Virus record (IMG/VR): IMGVR_UViG_3300008113_001119
Coordinates: 1 to 23,668 of that record
DNA: 23,668 nucleotides
Source of the DNA: a virus
Strand: one strand, 5' to 3'
A program made the position numbers and the translations under genes. The notes under the pieces are model-generated. The model was not told the origin of the DNA and did no database searches. It saw only the letters and a program-made list of their open reading frames with translations. Of this stretch, positions 14,718 through 22,566 are shown one piece after another; position 1 is the first letter of the stretch; the number at the start of each line of letters is the position of its first letter.

Positions 14718-14997
14718 TAGATCTCTTACCTCTCAATACTCTTGCAACAATTACAATCCCGAGGGATTCAACGTAACCTATCCTATCAAGACTGAACATC
14801 TTTGTCAAGGACACGTTAAAAGCAAACATGAATAGTACGGGAAGAATTAATAGATAAGCAATCAATCCATTGACGATTGCAACTCCCTTTTCTATATTTT
14901 CTTTCTTCTCCTGCTCTTCAAGTTGCTTTTGAAGTTCTTCTGCTTCTTCTTGTGCTGGACCTCTAGGATCCAGATATACTGTCATTTTTTTCGTCAT
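14710..14997 (-). CDS. Small membrane protein with N-terminal coiled coil
   Basis: The 95-aa product has a Glu/Gln/Lys-rich helix (about residues 16-37), then a strong hydrophobic segment (about 40-60) and a second, weaker one (74-87), ending in a basic GKRSNG tail. The start is uncertain: ATG at 14997 (MTKKMTVYLDP) or ATG at 14985 (MTVYLDP); neither has a clear ribosome site, and a further upstream start would lie deep in the preceding gene. It overlaps that gene by at least 23 nt and thyX by 8 nt. The neighbour upstream is also a membrane protein, so the two may act together in the host membrane. Function unknown. Confidence 0.6.
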   Translation of the reverse strand: MTKKMTVYLDPRGPAQEEAEELQKQLEEQEKKENIEKGVAIVNGLIAYLLILPVLFMFAFNVSLTKMFSLDRIGYVESLGIVIVARVLRGKRSNG

Positions 14998-15403
14998 CTT
15001 TCTTACAATCAGGAATCCAAGGGGCACAGAGTCTCATCTCTCCTCCTAGAGATTGACACTCTTTAGTATAACATACTGTTGGGTCAATAGCACTATCAAT
15101 AAACCTAGGTTTATCAACTCCAGATTCTTTTAAACCAGATTTTCTAATGTAATCATCGATAGCATGGTCAACGTCTCGTGTAATCCTACGTTCTAGTTTC
15201 GCAGGATCTTTAAGTATAAACTCATTAAGCATAGTTTGTGGGAAATACTTTCTTTGAATTTCATCCAATAAGTCCCATAGTCCATCTTCCGATACTCCTG
15301 TACATTGAGAAAGAGTACCAATCACCGCAGAGAGAACTACTCCGATGATTGCGTACTCTTTAATACCTGGTTTCTTTTTACCAAAGTTGAAATTGAAGTT
15401 CAT
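14963..15403 (-). CDS. Membrane-anchored hypothetical protein
   Basis: The 146-aa product opens with an Asn/Phe repeat and three Lys, then one transmembrane helix (about residues 17-33, AIIGVVLSAVIGTL), giving a likely N-in orientation. The rest is a charged soluble domain with helices (LLDEIQRKYFP, DHAIDDYIRKSG) and Cys111, Cys116, Cys126 and Cys133, which could form disulfides if it faces the periplasm. No family recognised. It overlaps the upstream gene by 4 nt (ATGA) and the downstream small membrane protein, so the pair is probably coupled. Confidence 0.6.
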   Translation of the reverse strand: MNFNFNFGKKKPGIKEYAIIGVVLSAVIGTLSQCTGVSEDGLWDLLDEIQRKYFPQTMLNEFILKDPAKLERRITRDVDHAIDDYIRKSGLKESGVDKPRFIDSAIDPTVCYTKECQSLGGEMRLCAPWIPDCKKDDEKNDSISGS

Positions 15404-15660
15404 TTCTTTTTATTCGATTGTCTTGGATCTTGCCAAAGTTTTGGATTAACTTTACCTTTAGTCCATTCAATTGAGTGTATTGCAGGAAAATTATCGTAAT
15501 AATAATCAAAAATATCTACTCGTTTGTGTGAGATAACAATGTCGTATTTTACAATACCATCATCCTCATATTTAACCAGATAAGAATTTAAAGGTAAAGA
15601 TGTATCTTCGGCATCTAATGGGGAGCAATCCTCTTTAAATACTTTACATCTATACTTCAT
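15400..15660 (-). CDS. Conserved cyanophage hypothetical protein, 86 aa
   Basis: The product reads MKYRCKVFKEDCSPLDAEDTS at the start, then a beta-rich stretch (NSYLVKYEDDGIVKYDIVISH), KRVDIFDYYYDNF, and a Lys-rich end. I recall similar small proteins in other cyanomyoviruses in the same neighbourhood, without known function. There is no signal peptide or membrane segment. It overlaps both neighbours by 4 nt (ATGA at each junction), so it is a genuine member of the operon. Confidence 0.6.
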   Translation of the reverse strand: MKYRCKVFKEDCSPLDAEDTSLPLNSYLVKYEDDGIVKYDIVISHKRVDIFDYYYDNFPAIHSIEWTKGKVNPKLWQDPRQSNKKK

Positions 15661-16094
15661 GCTGATCTATTCCCCCATTCAATTTGAGGGAATGCTTCTT
15701 CAACACATGCTCTAGTAATCTTATATCTCTTGCCTAGTTTTTTATCTTTGACTAGGACAAGGACTTCTGCCTCAGACTTATGAAGTCCTTCAAGCATTTG
15801 AATAAACATTTGCTCCCTTTTCATTTGAGAGATCGTTGTTCTACCATTAGCAACGAAATAATAGAATCTCCTAGACTCCTGTTCTAAGAGTGTATGTTCC
15901 GTTCCTACAGGTGCTTCATTTGGAGTGTATGGAACTTCACCTTCTGGGAGAAGAGATTCTACCGTCTCATCAAAATTCCAGATTAAAATCGAACGAAGTG
16001 TTTGGGTATTATTATCTTGAAGGATTTTAATTTTCTCTGCTTTTGTTTTTGCGTTAGATACCTTCTGCAAGATTTCAGAAATTAACAATCTCAT
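15657..16094 (-). CDS. Conserved phage protein (DUF6433-like), unknown function
   Basis: The 145-aa protein has the pattern MRLLISEILQKVSNAKTKAEK, ILIWNFDETVESLLPEGEVPY, QESRRFYYFV, KREQMFIQMLEGL and DKKLGKRYKITRACVEEAFP. I recognise this as a family widespread in T4-like phages of cyanobacteria and other marine bacteria, listed I believe as DUF6433. It is alpha-helical, soluble, with no catalytic motif. Its constant place beside RNase H suggests a replication or nucleic-acid role, but that is inference. The ATG is 1 nt after the RNase H stop, with GGAG upstream inside RNase H. Confidence 0.7.
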   Translation of the reverse strand: MRLLISEILQKVSNAKTKAEKIKILQDNNTQTLRSILIWNFDETVESLLPEGEVPYTPNEAPVGTEHTLLEQESRRFYYFVANGRTTISQMKREQMFIQMLEGLHKSEAEVLVLVKDKKLGKRYKITRACVEEAFPQIEWGNRSA

Positions 16095-16095
16095 T

Positions 16096-16980
16096 TTAAA
16101 ATTCTCCTATTTTATCAAGCATTTCAAGTAACCGATGGGAAGCAAAATAAGGATATAGTTTACCTCTTTTGTTTGGCACTATAGATACATAATTATCTAT
16201 AATACTTTTTTCTACTTCTTCAGGGATGTAATTAAAATCAATCAATTGTTTATTCCTATTGTACTGATTCAAAGTCTTTTCATCTCTGCAGAATTGTTCT
16301 GGAGACATATCCAACCACATATCAATATTCTTTTTACTTAGTGGTTTCTGCCTTTTATTTTCTACAAAAGTGTCATCATCTGAAAGAAAGTTTGGGATGC
16401 CATCCGAACGATCACCCTTAATAGTGTGTTCTAGAATGTATGCTTTAGGATCTCCACCACCAACAAATTTCTTTTGAATAGGATTGTATTGCTTTACAAA
16501 CTTATACTTTTGAAGTTGAATAAAGTCTTTATCTCCAGAAAGAATGAGAACCTTAACAGCAGGTTGTAAGTCTCTCTGCAATCGAATATTTACAATTCCT
16601 TGATGCTTACATAGAACTGCAATAATATCGTCTGCTTCTGCACCATCCACATCAATAGTAGGGTATGGAAGATTTTCTTTAAACTCTTCTTTAAGTTTGT
16701 TTAGGACATCAAAGATATTTCCCCAATCATGATTGGATTTCTCACGATCTCTTTTACGAGTTCCTTTGTAGTAGGGAAATACTTTTTTCCTCCAATAGTT
16801 TTTAGAATCATAACAAAGAACTAGTTCTCCATATTCTTTATAAAACTTAGAACGATACATTCTAAGTGAATTAATAACCATATGTCGAACTAGATCTTCT
16901 TCAATTTTTTGTGGTCCATTAATGGATATATTCATCATCAGGTTAGAAATCATAACCTGATTCATATCAATCAGAATCAT
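16096..16980 (-). CDS. rnh: RNase H / 5'-3' flap exonuclease (T4 Rnh type)
   Basis: The 294-aa protein follows T4 RNase H (305 aa) in the FEN-1 family: ILIDMNQ with Asp5 near the start, VLCYDSKNYWRKKVFPYYKGTR, VDGAEADDIIAVL with the paired aspartates near 117, LILSGDKDFIQLQKY with Asp150 and Asp152, and IKGDRSDGIPN for the helix-hairpin motif. It removes RNA primers and flaps from lagging strands. Start chosen at 16980 because ILIDxNQ is the family's first strand; an 8-codon extension to 17004 overlaps the upstream gene and has no better ribosome site. It clusters with gp32, gp59 and thyX as in other cyanomyoviruses. Confidence 0.92.
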   Translation of the reverse strand: MILIDMNQVMISNLMMNISINGPQKIEEDLVRHMVINSLRMYRSKFYKEYGELVLCYDSKNYWRKKVFPYYKGTRKRDREKSNHDWGNIFDVLNKLKEEFKENLPYPTIDVDGAEADDIIAVLCKHQGIVNIRLQRDLQPAVKVLILSGDKDFIQLQKYKFVKQYNPIQKKFVGGGDPKAYILEHTIKGDRSDGIPNFLSDDDTFVENKRQKPLSKKNIDMWLDMSPEQFCRDEKTLNQYNRNKQLIDFNYIPEEVEKSIIDNYVSIVPNKRGKLYPYFASHRLLEMLDKIGEF

Positions 16981-16987
16981 AATGATC

Positions 16988-17227
16988 TTAGTCGTCTTCC
17001 TCATCCATCATATCATCATCGTCCGTAATATGCAAGTAAATCAACTCATCTCTTAATACGTGACCATCTTCATCAAGCATTTCTGGATGAGTGATGGATT
17101 TAGAATAGGCAGCATTATCAATAAATGCTTCAACGTAATCTTTAATCACCCAAGACAATACTGCACCACCGACAAATGATAAAAGTGTCATAAAAAATGA
17201 CACGTAAATAAACTCTAAACTACTCAT
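16988..17227 (-). CDS. 79-aa single-pass membrane protein with acidic tail
   Basis: The start is set by AAGGAGGA 7 nt before the ATG at 17227; the 7-codon TTG extension upstream would include that ribosome site. One transmembrane helix (about residues 5-27, FIYVSFFMTLLSFVGGAVLSW) precedes a soluble tail that ends in a run of acidic residues (DDDDMMDEEDD). The acidic end would face the cytoplasm or periplasm depending on topology; charge near the helix (Lys29, Asp30) slightly favours cytoplasmic C-terminus. No family recognised. It is preceded by a nested hairpin and a late-like box (17269-17304). Confidence 0.6.
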   Translation of the reverse strand: MSSLEFIYVSFFMTLLSFVGGAVLSWVIKDYVEAFIDNAAYSKSITHPEMLDEDGHVLRDELIYLHITDDDDMMDEEDD

Positions 17228-17268
17228 GGGTTCCTCCTTAAACAACAACTATGACGAAACCCAACCTC

Positions 17269-17304
17269 CTAATTTGAACTCAATATTATTTATTGTCAAA
17301 TTAG
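17269..17304. repeat. Nested inverted repeat with ATAAATA box, glutaredoxin 3' end / membrane-gene leader
   Basis: Outer arms CTAATTTGA (17269-17277) and TCAAATTAG (17296-17304), inner arms CAATA (17281-17285) and TATTG (17291-17295), loop 5 nt and a 3-nt bulge. Read leftward the loop contains ATAAATA (17293-17287), a late-like box. The stem holds the glutaredoxin stop codon. No U-run follows, so a plain terminator is unlikely. Confidence 0.55.
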
Positions 17305-17544
17305 ACCGTTATTTTGAAAGTGTTGAATAGTATCTGTACAACCACCTGTTTTCTTATTATCTACAATAACCTGGGGGAAAGTAGCACCATTCCCAAACTC
17401 ACTGTAGAATTGTTCTCGATTAAAATGCTCATCAAGAACGTACTCAGTATAGTTCCATCCCTTTAGGTTATAAACTTCTTTAATCTTTTCGCAGAAAGGG
17501 CAACCTCTCTTAGTGTAAATTACAGTAACATTTGGTGATGCCAT
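17296..17544 (-). CDS. Glutaredoxin
   Basis: The 82-aa protein has the redox motif Cys15-Pro-Phe-Cys18 within VIYTKRGCPFCEKIK, the cis-proline TFPQV (55-59) and the glutathione-binding GGCTD (67-71), so it is a complete dithiol glutaredoxin. It reduces phage or host ribonucleotide reductase and other disulfides in the cytoplasm. The start is the ATG at 17544, 5 nt after TTGGAGGA; the TTG further upstream lies within that ribosome site. It follows the tRNA pair after about 20 nt and may share their transcript. T4 nrdC plays the same part. Confidence 0.92.
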   Translation of the reverse strand: MASPNVTVIYTKRGCPFCEKIKEVYNLKGWNYTEYVLDEHFNREQFYSEFGNGATFPQVIVDNKKTGGCTDTIQHFQNNGLI

Positions 17545-17565
17545 TATTTCCTCCAATATGGAAAA

Positions 17566-17639
17566 TCGGAGTGGCAGGATTTGAACCTGCGGCCCACTGC
17601 TCCCAAAGCAGTTGCGCTACCAAACTGCGCTACACCCCG
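17566..17639 (-). tRNA. tRNA-Pro(UGG)
   Basis: 74-nt cloverleaf on the minus strand: acceptor CGGGGTG with CACTCCG and discriminator A, D-arm GCGCAGTTTGGTAGCGC, anticodon arm ACTGC TTTGGGA GCAGT with anticodon TGG, and T-arm GCAGG TTCAAAT CCTGC. CCA is not encoded. It reads CCA and other proline codons. Confidence 0.93.
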
Positions 17640-17685
17640 AAGGTGGAGCCTCCTTCTAGGCTGTCTGCCTAACGAGTAACTCCAA
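17640..17685 (-). repeat. Structured 46-nt spacer between the two tRNAs
   Basis: Small hairpins can form: TAGGC AGACA GCCTA, and GAAGG AGGCTCCA CCTTC just before tRNA-Pro. No T- or D-arm consensus is present, so it is not a third intact tRNA. It probably guides tRNA processing or is a tRNA remnant. Confidence 0.35.
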
Positions 17686-17770
17686 CGGAAGTGGTAGGAT
17701 TTGAACCCACGAATGCTTTCACATTGCCTGTTTTCAAGACAGGTGCCTTAAACCACTCGGCCACACTTCC
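17686..17770 (-). tRNA. tRNA-Ser(UGA)
   Basis: 85-nt class II tRNA on the minus strand: acceptor GGAAGTG with CACTTCC and discriminator G, D-arm with GTGGTTTAAGGC, anticodon arm CCTGT CTTGAAA ACAGG with anticodon TGA, a long variable arm (AATGTGAAAGCATT), and T-arm with TTCAAAT. CCA is not encoded. It reads UCA codons, frequent in AT-rich phage genes. Confidence 0.93.
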
Positions 17771-17775
17771 TTAAA

Positions 17776-17789
17776 GGGGGTTACCCCCC
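17776..17789 (-). terminator. GC hairpin after the porin gene, possible terminator
   Basis: Read leftward, GGGGG TAA CCCCC followed by TTTAA, between the porin stop and tRNA-Ser. The stem is strong but the U-run is short, so partial read-through into the tRNAs is possible. Confidence 0.45.
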
Positions 17790-17799
17790 ACATTATATA

Positions 17800-19296
17800 T
17801 CAGAAACGGAAAGTTGTCTGAATTACACCACCGTAGTTAGAAGAAGCATTCTTCAGACCTTGGTTGTTCGACACATAGAACACCGAAGGGGTGATACTAA
17901 TGTTGTCACTAACCTTGTAACGGTAGAAGGTTTCCCACATGATAGCATCATTAGTGAGAGATGCAGCATTACCAGGAGCACCGATGGCAAAACCAGCAGC
18001 ATTACCCTTGGCAAATACATCTGCCCACTGGACACCTGCCATCCAAGTCTGGGAATTTGTAGCACCAGTAGGAGTACTACGTCCAGCAGCATTCAGACTA
18101 ACATCGTTCCAACCATAAGAAGCACTCACAGAAGGAATGATACCAGACTTCTTGGGTTGCCAGTAAGCATTGATGGCATAGCTGTTGGACGTTTGACCAG
18201 CAGCAAGAGCACCAGAACCACCGTTAACGGCATTGAAGGTGCGAACACGGGTCCCTTCAGTACCATAACGATAACCGAAAGCAACACCATACTGAGGAGC
18301 ACGGTAACCAACCTGAGCAAGAACGTTCAGAGCACCAGTCTCATCGAACTGACCCTTAGAGGAATCAGAACCGTTCTGTGCAACATAGTTCACACCAGCA
18401 ACGAAACCACCCTTACCTTTCTTGGTAGGTTGTGCCCACTGAGCACCGAAACCAGATCCAGTTGCCTTATTATAGACACCAGGAGCACCAGCAACAGAGA
18501 AGAAGTCCAGAATGTCTGAACGATATGCTGTAGGCAACCATGCCATCTCAGTGTTACGAACCAGAGCACCAGCAGTCAGAGTCAGACCTTTGGTGAGAGC
18601 AGGGAAGCTATAGTAGAGACGGTCAAGAGTTACTTGGTTAGCAAGAGTTTCTGCCTTGTCAAGTTTGAACAGAGATGAGGAAGAACCAAAAGGTTGACTG
18701 GAGAAGTTACCAGAACGCAGACGAGTCTTCAGCAGATCCTTACCAGTGAACGATGTATCAAAGTTCAGACGAACATCATAATTGAATGCAGTATTGCCAA
18801 CGTTAGTACTGTTAGCAAGACGAGCACCTTCTACACCACCAAGAACGAAGGTTGCTTCACCCTTGAGTTTGGTAGTAGTGGAGAACTGAGTTGCTTGAAG
18901 TGAACCAACTTGCTTTTCCAGTTTGTCCACACGACCACGGATCACAGCAAGTTCGTCCGCAAATTCGTTAGCAAGACGTTGAAGTTCATCAGTAACTTCC
19001 GTTACACGATCAAGACAAGCACTTAGAAGTGCTGCTGCTTCATAACGAGTCATAGCACGTTGACCACGGAAGGTTCCGTTCTCATAACCAGCAACACAAC
19101 CATAACGTTGTACGAGATTGTTGAGTGCCTGATATGCCCAATCGGTAGGTTGGACATCAGTAAGTTGTGTAATACTTGTGACCTGCTCAGAAGAGTACTG
19201 ATTGACTGCTGCCATATTAAGATCTGCGGCATTCGCAGCAACAGGAGCAACCATTCCCAGAGCAACAGGTGCAAGCATCAGTTGATTGAGTTTCAT
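17800..19296 (-). CDS. Cyanobacterial-type outer-membrane porin with SLH domain
   Basis: The 498-aa product has a Sec signal peptide (MKLNQLMLAPVALGMVAPVA, cleavage after ANA near residue 23), an SLH domain (about 44-97: TDVQPTDWAYQALNNL, GTFRGQRAMTRYEAAALL), a coiled-coil linker (about 100-135, LEKQVGSLQ), and a beta-barrel of alternating hydrophobic strands ending TTFRF with the C-terminal Phe needed for outer-membrane insertion. This is the layout of cyanobacterial SomA/iron-uptake-type porins, where SLH ties the barrel to the cell wall. The gene is complete and uninterrupted, G/C-richer than its neighbours, and bracketed by hairpins, which suggests acquisition from a host and separate expression. 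A virion role is unlikely. It may alter nutrient entry or the receptor surface (inference). Start at 19296; an ATG at 19305 is possible and neither has a clear ribosome site. Confidence 0.9.
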   Translation of the reverse strand: MKLNQLMLAPVALGMVAPVAANAADLNMAAVNQYSSEQVTSITQLTDVQPTDWAYQALNNLVQRYGCVAGYENGTFRGQRAMTRYEAAALLSACLDRVTEVTDELQRLANEFADELAVIRGRVDKLEKQVGSLQATQFSTTTKLKGEATFVLGGVEGARLANSTNVGNTAFNYDVRLNFDTSFTGKDLLKTRLRSGNFSSQPFGSSSSLFKLDKAETLANQVTLDRLYYSFPALTKGLTLTAGALVRNTEMAWLPTAYRSDILDFFSVAGAPGVYNKATGSGFGAQWAQPTKKGKGGFVAGVNYVAQNGSDSSKGQFDETGALNVLAQVGYRAPQYGVAFGYRYGTEGTRVRTFNAVNGGSGALAAGQTSNSYAINAYWQPKKSGIIPSVSASYGWNDVSLNAAGRSTPTGATNSQTWMAGVQWADVFAKGNAAGFAIGAPGNAASLTNDAIMWETFYRYKVSDNISITPSVFYVSNNQGLKNASSNYGGVIQTTFRF

Positions 19297-19325
19297 AAAA
19301 ATCATTTTATGGTTTATAGGACAAA

Positions 19326-19350
19326 AAGAATCTTTTTTCTTAAGATTCTT
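19326..19350 (-). terminator. Intrinsic terminator of the speD-structural operon
   Basis: Read leftward, AAGAATCTT (19350-19342), 7-nt loop, AAGATTCTT (19334-19326) continuing into TTTTTG. The upstream arm contains the stop codon of the 98-aa gene. AT-rich but followed by a U-run; it separates that operon from the porin. Confidence 0.6.
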
Positions 19351-19636
19351 GTGAAGTTTCGTTCACATCATCTAGTGTAACAGACTGAATTTGTTCTGTC
19401 AAGTCCTCCTGAGGAATATCCAAGACTCTAATGGTGTGAAGAGCACCCTTAGATGCTTTCCTGACCTTCTTAATGCGTCTACGCATCTCAAGCTGATCGT
19501 CTTTATATTTAGACATCACTGCTTTGATTGCTTCCAATTCTATAATAGAAGAAGCAAGTTTTCTATCCCAAAAACCTCTTTTTTTATATGCCTCTTCTAC
19601 TTCATTATCTAGTTGTGGTTGTTCAAAATCTTCCAT
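19340..19636 (-). CDS. 98-aa charged helical protein downstream of the virion gene
   Basis: The product opens acidic (MEDFEQPQLDNEVEEAYKKR), is helical and strongly charged in the middle (LELEAIKAVMSKYKDDQLEMRRRIKKVRKASK style), and ends acidic. It looks like a coiled coil with no membrane segment or known motif. Its ATG overlaps the stop of the 976-aa gene as TAATG, so it is probably translated with it and could be a chaperone or a partner of that virion protein, as small genes behind tail-fibre genes often are. That role is inference. Confidence 0.6.
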   Translation of the reverse strand: MEDFEQPQLDNEVEEAYKKRGFWDRKLASSIIELEAIKAVMSKYKDDQLEMRRRIKKVRKASKGALHTIRVLDIPQEDLTEQIQSVTLDDVNETSQES

Positions 19637-22566
19637 TAACCAACTCCAGTTACTTGAATTTTACATTTTAATTTTCTATTTGATGGAATTCTCTTTGTTC
19701 CAAAGTATAATAACTGTGGGAAATCAATCGTTATTTCATCCCCAACAGCATAACCTCTTCCAGAGAATAGAATTTGTTCAATAGTTATAGTTGTTTTATA
19801 ACGTTTTGTTACGGCATCTAAGGTAGGTTGGAATCTAACTTGTGCTTGAGCCTCAATTATACCATTAACTCCCCTCTTAGTAAAGGAAATAAGTGCTCTC
19901 TGTTTATTAAGGTCATCCCTTTCATTTTTCTTTACCATTCTCCAGAGATCATCACCATCATCTAGAACTAAACTTGCTGCGGTGGCACCACCACTCCAGG
20001 CAATAACTCCATTATTTCCCTCAGCATCAGTTAGTCTGAGTTGAGAAATACCAGTAGAATTTGCTCCAACATTATTTGAAGTTGCATCCAAAGATCCAGT
20101 TCTGAGAGTCATTTGAATGATTGATTCATGAATCTCCGATGCTTCATCATAGAAACTAATCTGAGGCCAAACAATACCATTTGGAGATCCACTTTCAATG
20201 CTGACTAATTCAAATCTAATTTGATCTCCTGGTTTTACAGACATAGATGGATGCATAACTCTTCCTTTTTTAGGATAGTTATCATGAGTAAACTGTTGAT
20301 TAATTACATACTGTCCATTCAAACTAATTCTCATTACCCAACTAGTCTCTGAGGTTTCACCAATAACATCAATTCCCCAAGAATAAATCGTAATGTCACC
20401 TGACATTCTAACAAGGATTGTTTGATCTGTATTAACTGAAGTTACATAGGAACCTGTACAACTCCCAGATTGTACAGTTCCATCAACTGTAGAACCGCAT
20501 CCTAACCTATGAAGAATTGGATCTCGGAAAGAAGTTTTGAATAGTCTATCTTCTTCACATCCAGATCTAGCTTCTGTTGTCATATAAACTTCAGGTAGTT
20601 TATCAGACTTGAAAACATAACACTGGATACCCTCTGGTTTATAGTCAACTGGATTATTCCACTTAACATTATAAGAGATCTTAACATCATCAAAATCCCT
20701 ATCACCACCATTCCAATCTTCCCATCCCTGCCATTTACCGCTCCACTTTGTCCATTCGTTTTTATCTGGATTTAATTCTCTATTACTAAAGAAGACATAA
20801 TTTTCACCAGCAAAGGCATTTCCAGGTATACCAACAACACCAAATACTGTACTTCCATTAGCTCTAGCAACATACCCTTTTTTATTTCCAGATAAATTAA
20901 CAGATTGGAAAGTAACAACACTTCCATCCGAAATGTTTGTTGCAGCATTTCCACCAGGAATCATAAAGAAACCTAATTGTCCACCAGCATATTCATTTAA
21001 CTTTGCAAGAGGAATATCATAAAATCCACTACCAAAAGTATCCGTCATATTCTTTCTAAGAATATACCCTTCAACAGGCACACCATCTGCTTTAGCAAGA
21101 TAAAATCCCCATGCAGATTTCTTTCCAGCAGTTCCTCGTTGTGCTTTATATCTAACTCTTAATGAATCAAATGCAATTTGTGGCAAGTCATAGACAAGTC
21201 TTTTAGTTGAAACTTTTATTTGCTCATTAATTGCAAGTGGAATAATGCTATATCTATGATCTTTATCTTTTGCTCCACCAGCAGTATTGTAGTAACGATA
21301 TAGTGGACGACCAATCTCTTCATCACAAAGAACTCTTTCCATCTTCTCATTATTTCTATAGACATATCCTAATATGCCTCTAAGAACATAACTACCAGAT
21401 GCAAGTCTCTGTGACTCTGCAGATGGATCTATGGTAAGAAAACTATCTCTTCTAGTCTCAGAGAAGTAATGATACAGAGGAACTGAATCTACAGCTTGAT
21501 TCTTAAGAATCCAGAATGCTGGATCGTTACCTTGTACTTCGTCAATTCTTACATATCCAAGAATAGCATTTGTTTGTGGAGATCTAATTGGGAAAGTATC
21601 ACCCACATTATATCCTGTTCCACCAGATTCGATTTCTTTAAGAACATATCGAGTATCTGTATCTCCACCATTGGGAATAGCAGCAACGATCAATTCTAAT
21701 ACAGCACCACCTGTACCAATTGCAAAACTTTGACTGTATCTTTTTTGAGGTTCACTTGGCCACCACAAAGCACCAGCTTCATTTCTTACAGTCTTATCAA
21801 TTTTTGCTTGTTTCCAACTACTAGTATTATAAACTCCACCACTTTGTCCTGTAGAAAAAGAAATCTTAGTTACAGATCCACCATTTGCACCAACTCTAGT
21901 GTAATTATTGGGAGTATCATTTGGATCTATAGTGTAGTAATAATCTTTTCCATCACCACCGACATACCTTAGTTCATATACTGGTATTCTTTGAGGGACA
22001 CAATTGATAATGCAAGTTCTATTGTCTTGATTTTTATTAAATCCTGGTGGAAAAAACGTTTCAGGATCTGCGGCAGTAGGTAACCATCCACCATTTTCAA
22101 CGTATGGTTTAAAGATACAGTTGATGGCATTTTGTATACACTGGTTTGGAGTGAAGTCTGCATCTGTAGGATCCTTACATGGTTCCCCATCAACAACTAA
22201 ACATGGTTTAACACCATTCCAAGACATTCCAATACTCTTAGGTAGTTTATCACACAACTCTGGAATGAATTTACAAAGATCTGATAGTGGACCCCCAAAA
22301 GTAAATTCAGGAAGTTCTAAAGGAACATCTTCTGGTAGATATGATTCTAGAGAAATAGGTGCCTCTGATGGATAACACAGTTGATCTAGGTTATCTGATA
22401 ATCCACGAACAGGGTCAGGCATCTGAGGAGCAGATTTAAAGACAGTTCTGGGATCACGAATGAACTGTCGGAATACATTTGCTGCTTCTTCTGCTTCTTG
22501 ATTATTGTTTGTATAACAACGTTGGTCTGGATTATTAGTCTGACCTTTATTAGTATCTTCTGCCAT
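19636..22566 (-). CDS. 976-aa virion/tail-fibre-like protein with adhesion-type modules
   Basis: The N-terminal 190 residues hold about ten cysteines (17, 64, 98, 105, 122, 130, 143, 150, 185, 189). Repeats of the DUF5648 style follow: YELRYVGGDGKDYYYTIDP (about 197), PLYHYFSETRRDSFLTIDP...GYVYRN (363-405) and PLYRYYNTAGGAKDKDHRYS (421-440). Residues about 485-632 resemble DUF4114 (GFYLAKADG, YVFFSNRELN, WEDWNGGDRDFDDVKI). GxGYxVGD motifs, common in cyanophage structural proteins, occur near 315 and 937, and the C-terminal third is beta-rich. No enzyme motif is seen. These are extracellular or adhesion-type modules, so a virion surface or tail-fibre protein is the best reading. The ATG overlaps the speD stop as TAATG. 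Domain names are from memory and need a profile search. Confidence 0.6.
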   Translation of the reverse strand: MAEDTNKGQTNNPDQRCYTNNNQEAEEAANVFRQFIRDPRTVFKSAPQMPDPVRGLSDNLDQLCYPSEAPISLESYLPEDVPLELPEFTFGGPLSDLCKFIPELCDKLPKSIGMSWNGVKPCLVVDGEPCKDPTDADFTPNQCIQNAINCIFKPYVENGGWLPTAADPETFFPPGFNKNQDNRTCIINCVPQRIPVYELRYVGGDGKDYYYTIDPNDTPNNYTRVGANGGSVTKISFSTGQSGGVYNTSSWKQAKIDKTVRNEAGALWWPSEPQKRYSQSFAIGTGGAVLELIVAAIPNGGDTDTRYVLKEIESGGTGYNVGDTFPIRSPQTNAILGYVRIDEVQGNDPAFWILKNQAVDSVPLYHYFSETRRDSFLTIDPSAESQRLASGSYVLRGILGYVYRNNEKMERVLCDEEIGRPLYRYYNTAGGAKDKDHRYSIIPLAINEQIKVSTKRLVYDLPQIAFDSLRVRYKAQRGTAGKKSAWGFYLAKADGVPVEGYILRKNMTDTFGSGFYDIPLAKLNEYAGGQLGFFMIPGGNAATNISDGSVVTFQSVNLSGNKKGYVARANGSTVFGVVGIPGNAFAGENYVFFSNRELNPDKNEWTKWSGKWQGWEDWNGGDRDFDDVKISYNVKWNNPVDYKPEGIQCYVFKSDKLPEVYMTTEARSGCEEDRLFKTSFRDPILHRLGCGSTVDGTVQSGSCTGSYVTSVNTDQTILVRMSGDITIYSWGIDVIGETSETSWVMRISLNGQYVINQQFTHDNYPKKGRVMHPSMSVKPGDQIRFELVSIESGSPNGIVWPQISFYDEASEIHESIIQMTLRTGSLDATSNNVGANSTGISQLRLTDAEGNNGVIAWSGGATAASLVLDDGDDLWRMVKKNERDDLNKQRALISFTKRGVNGIIEAQAQVRFQPTLDAVTKRYKTTITIEQILFSGRGYAVGDEITIDFPQLLYFGTKRIPSNRKLKCKIQVTGVG

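Noticed and set aside
17860-18519. 219-codon open frame on the plus strand opposite the porin
   Set aside because: It is Thr/Ser/Ile-rich low-quality protein, has no ribosome site, and mirrors the regular codon use of the porin on the other strand.
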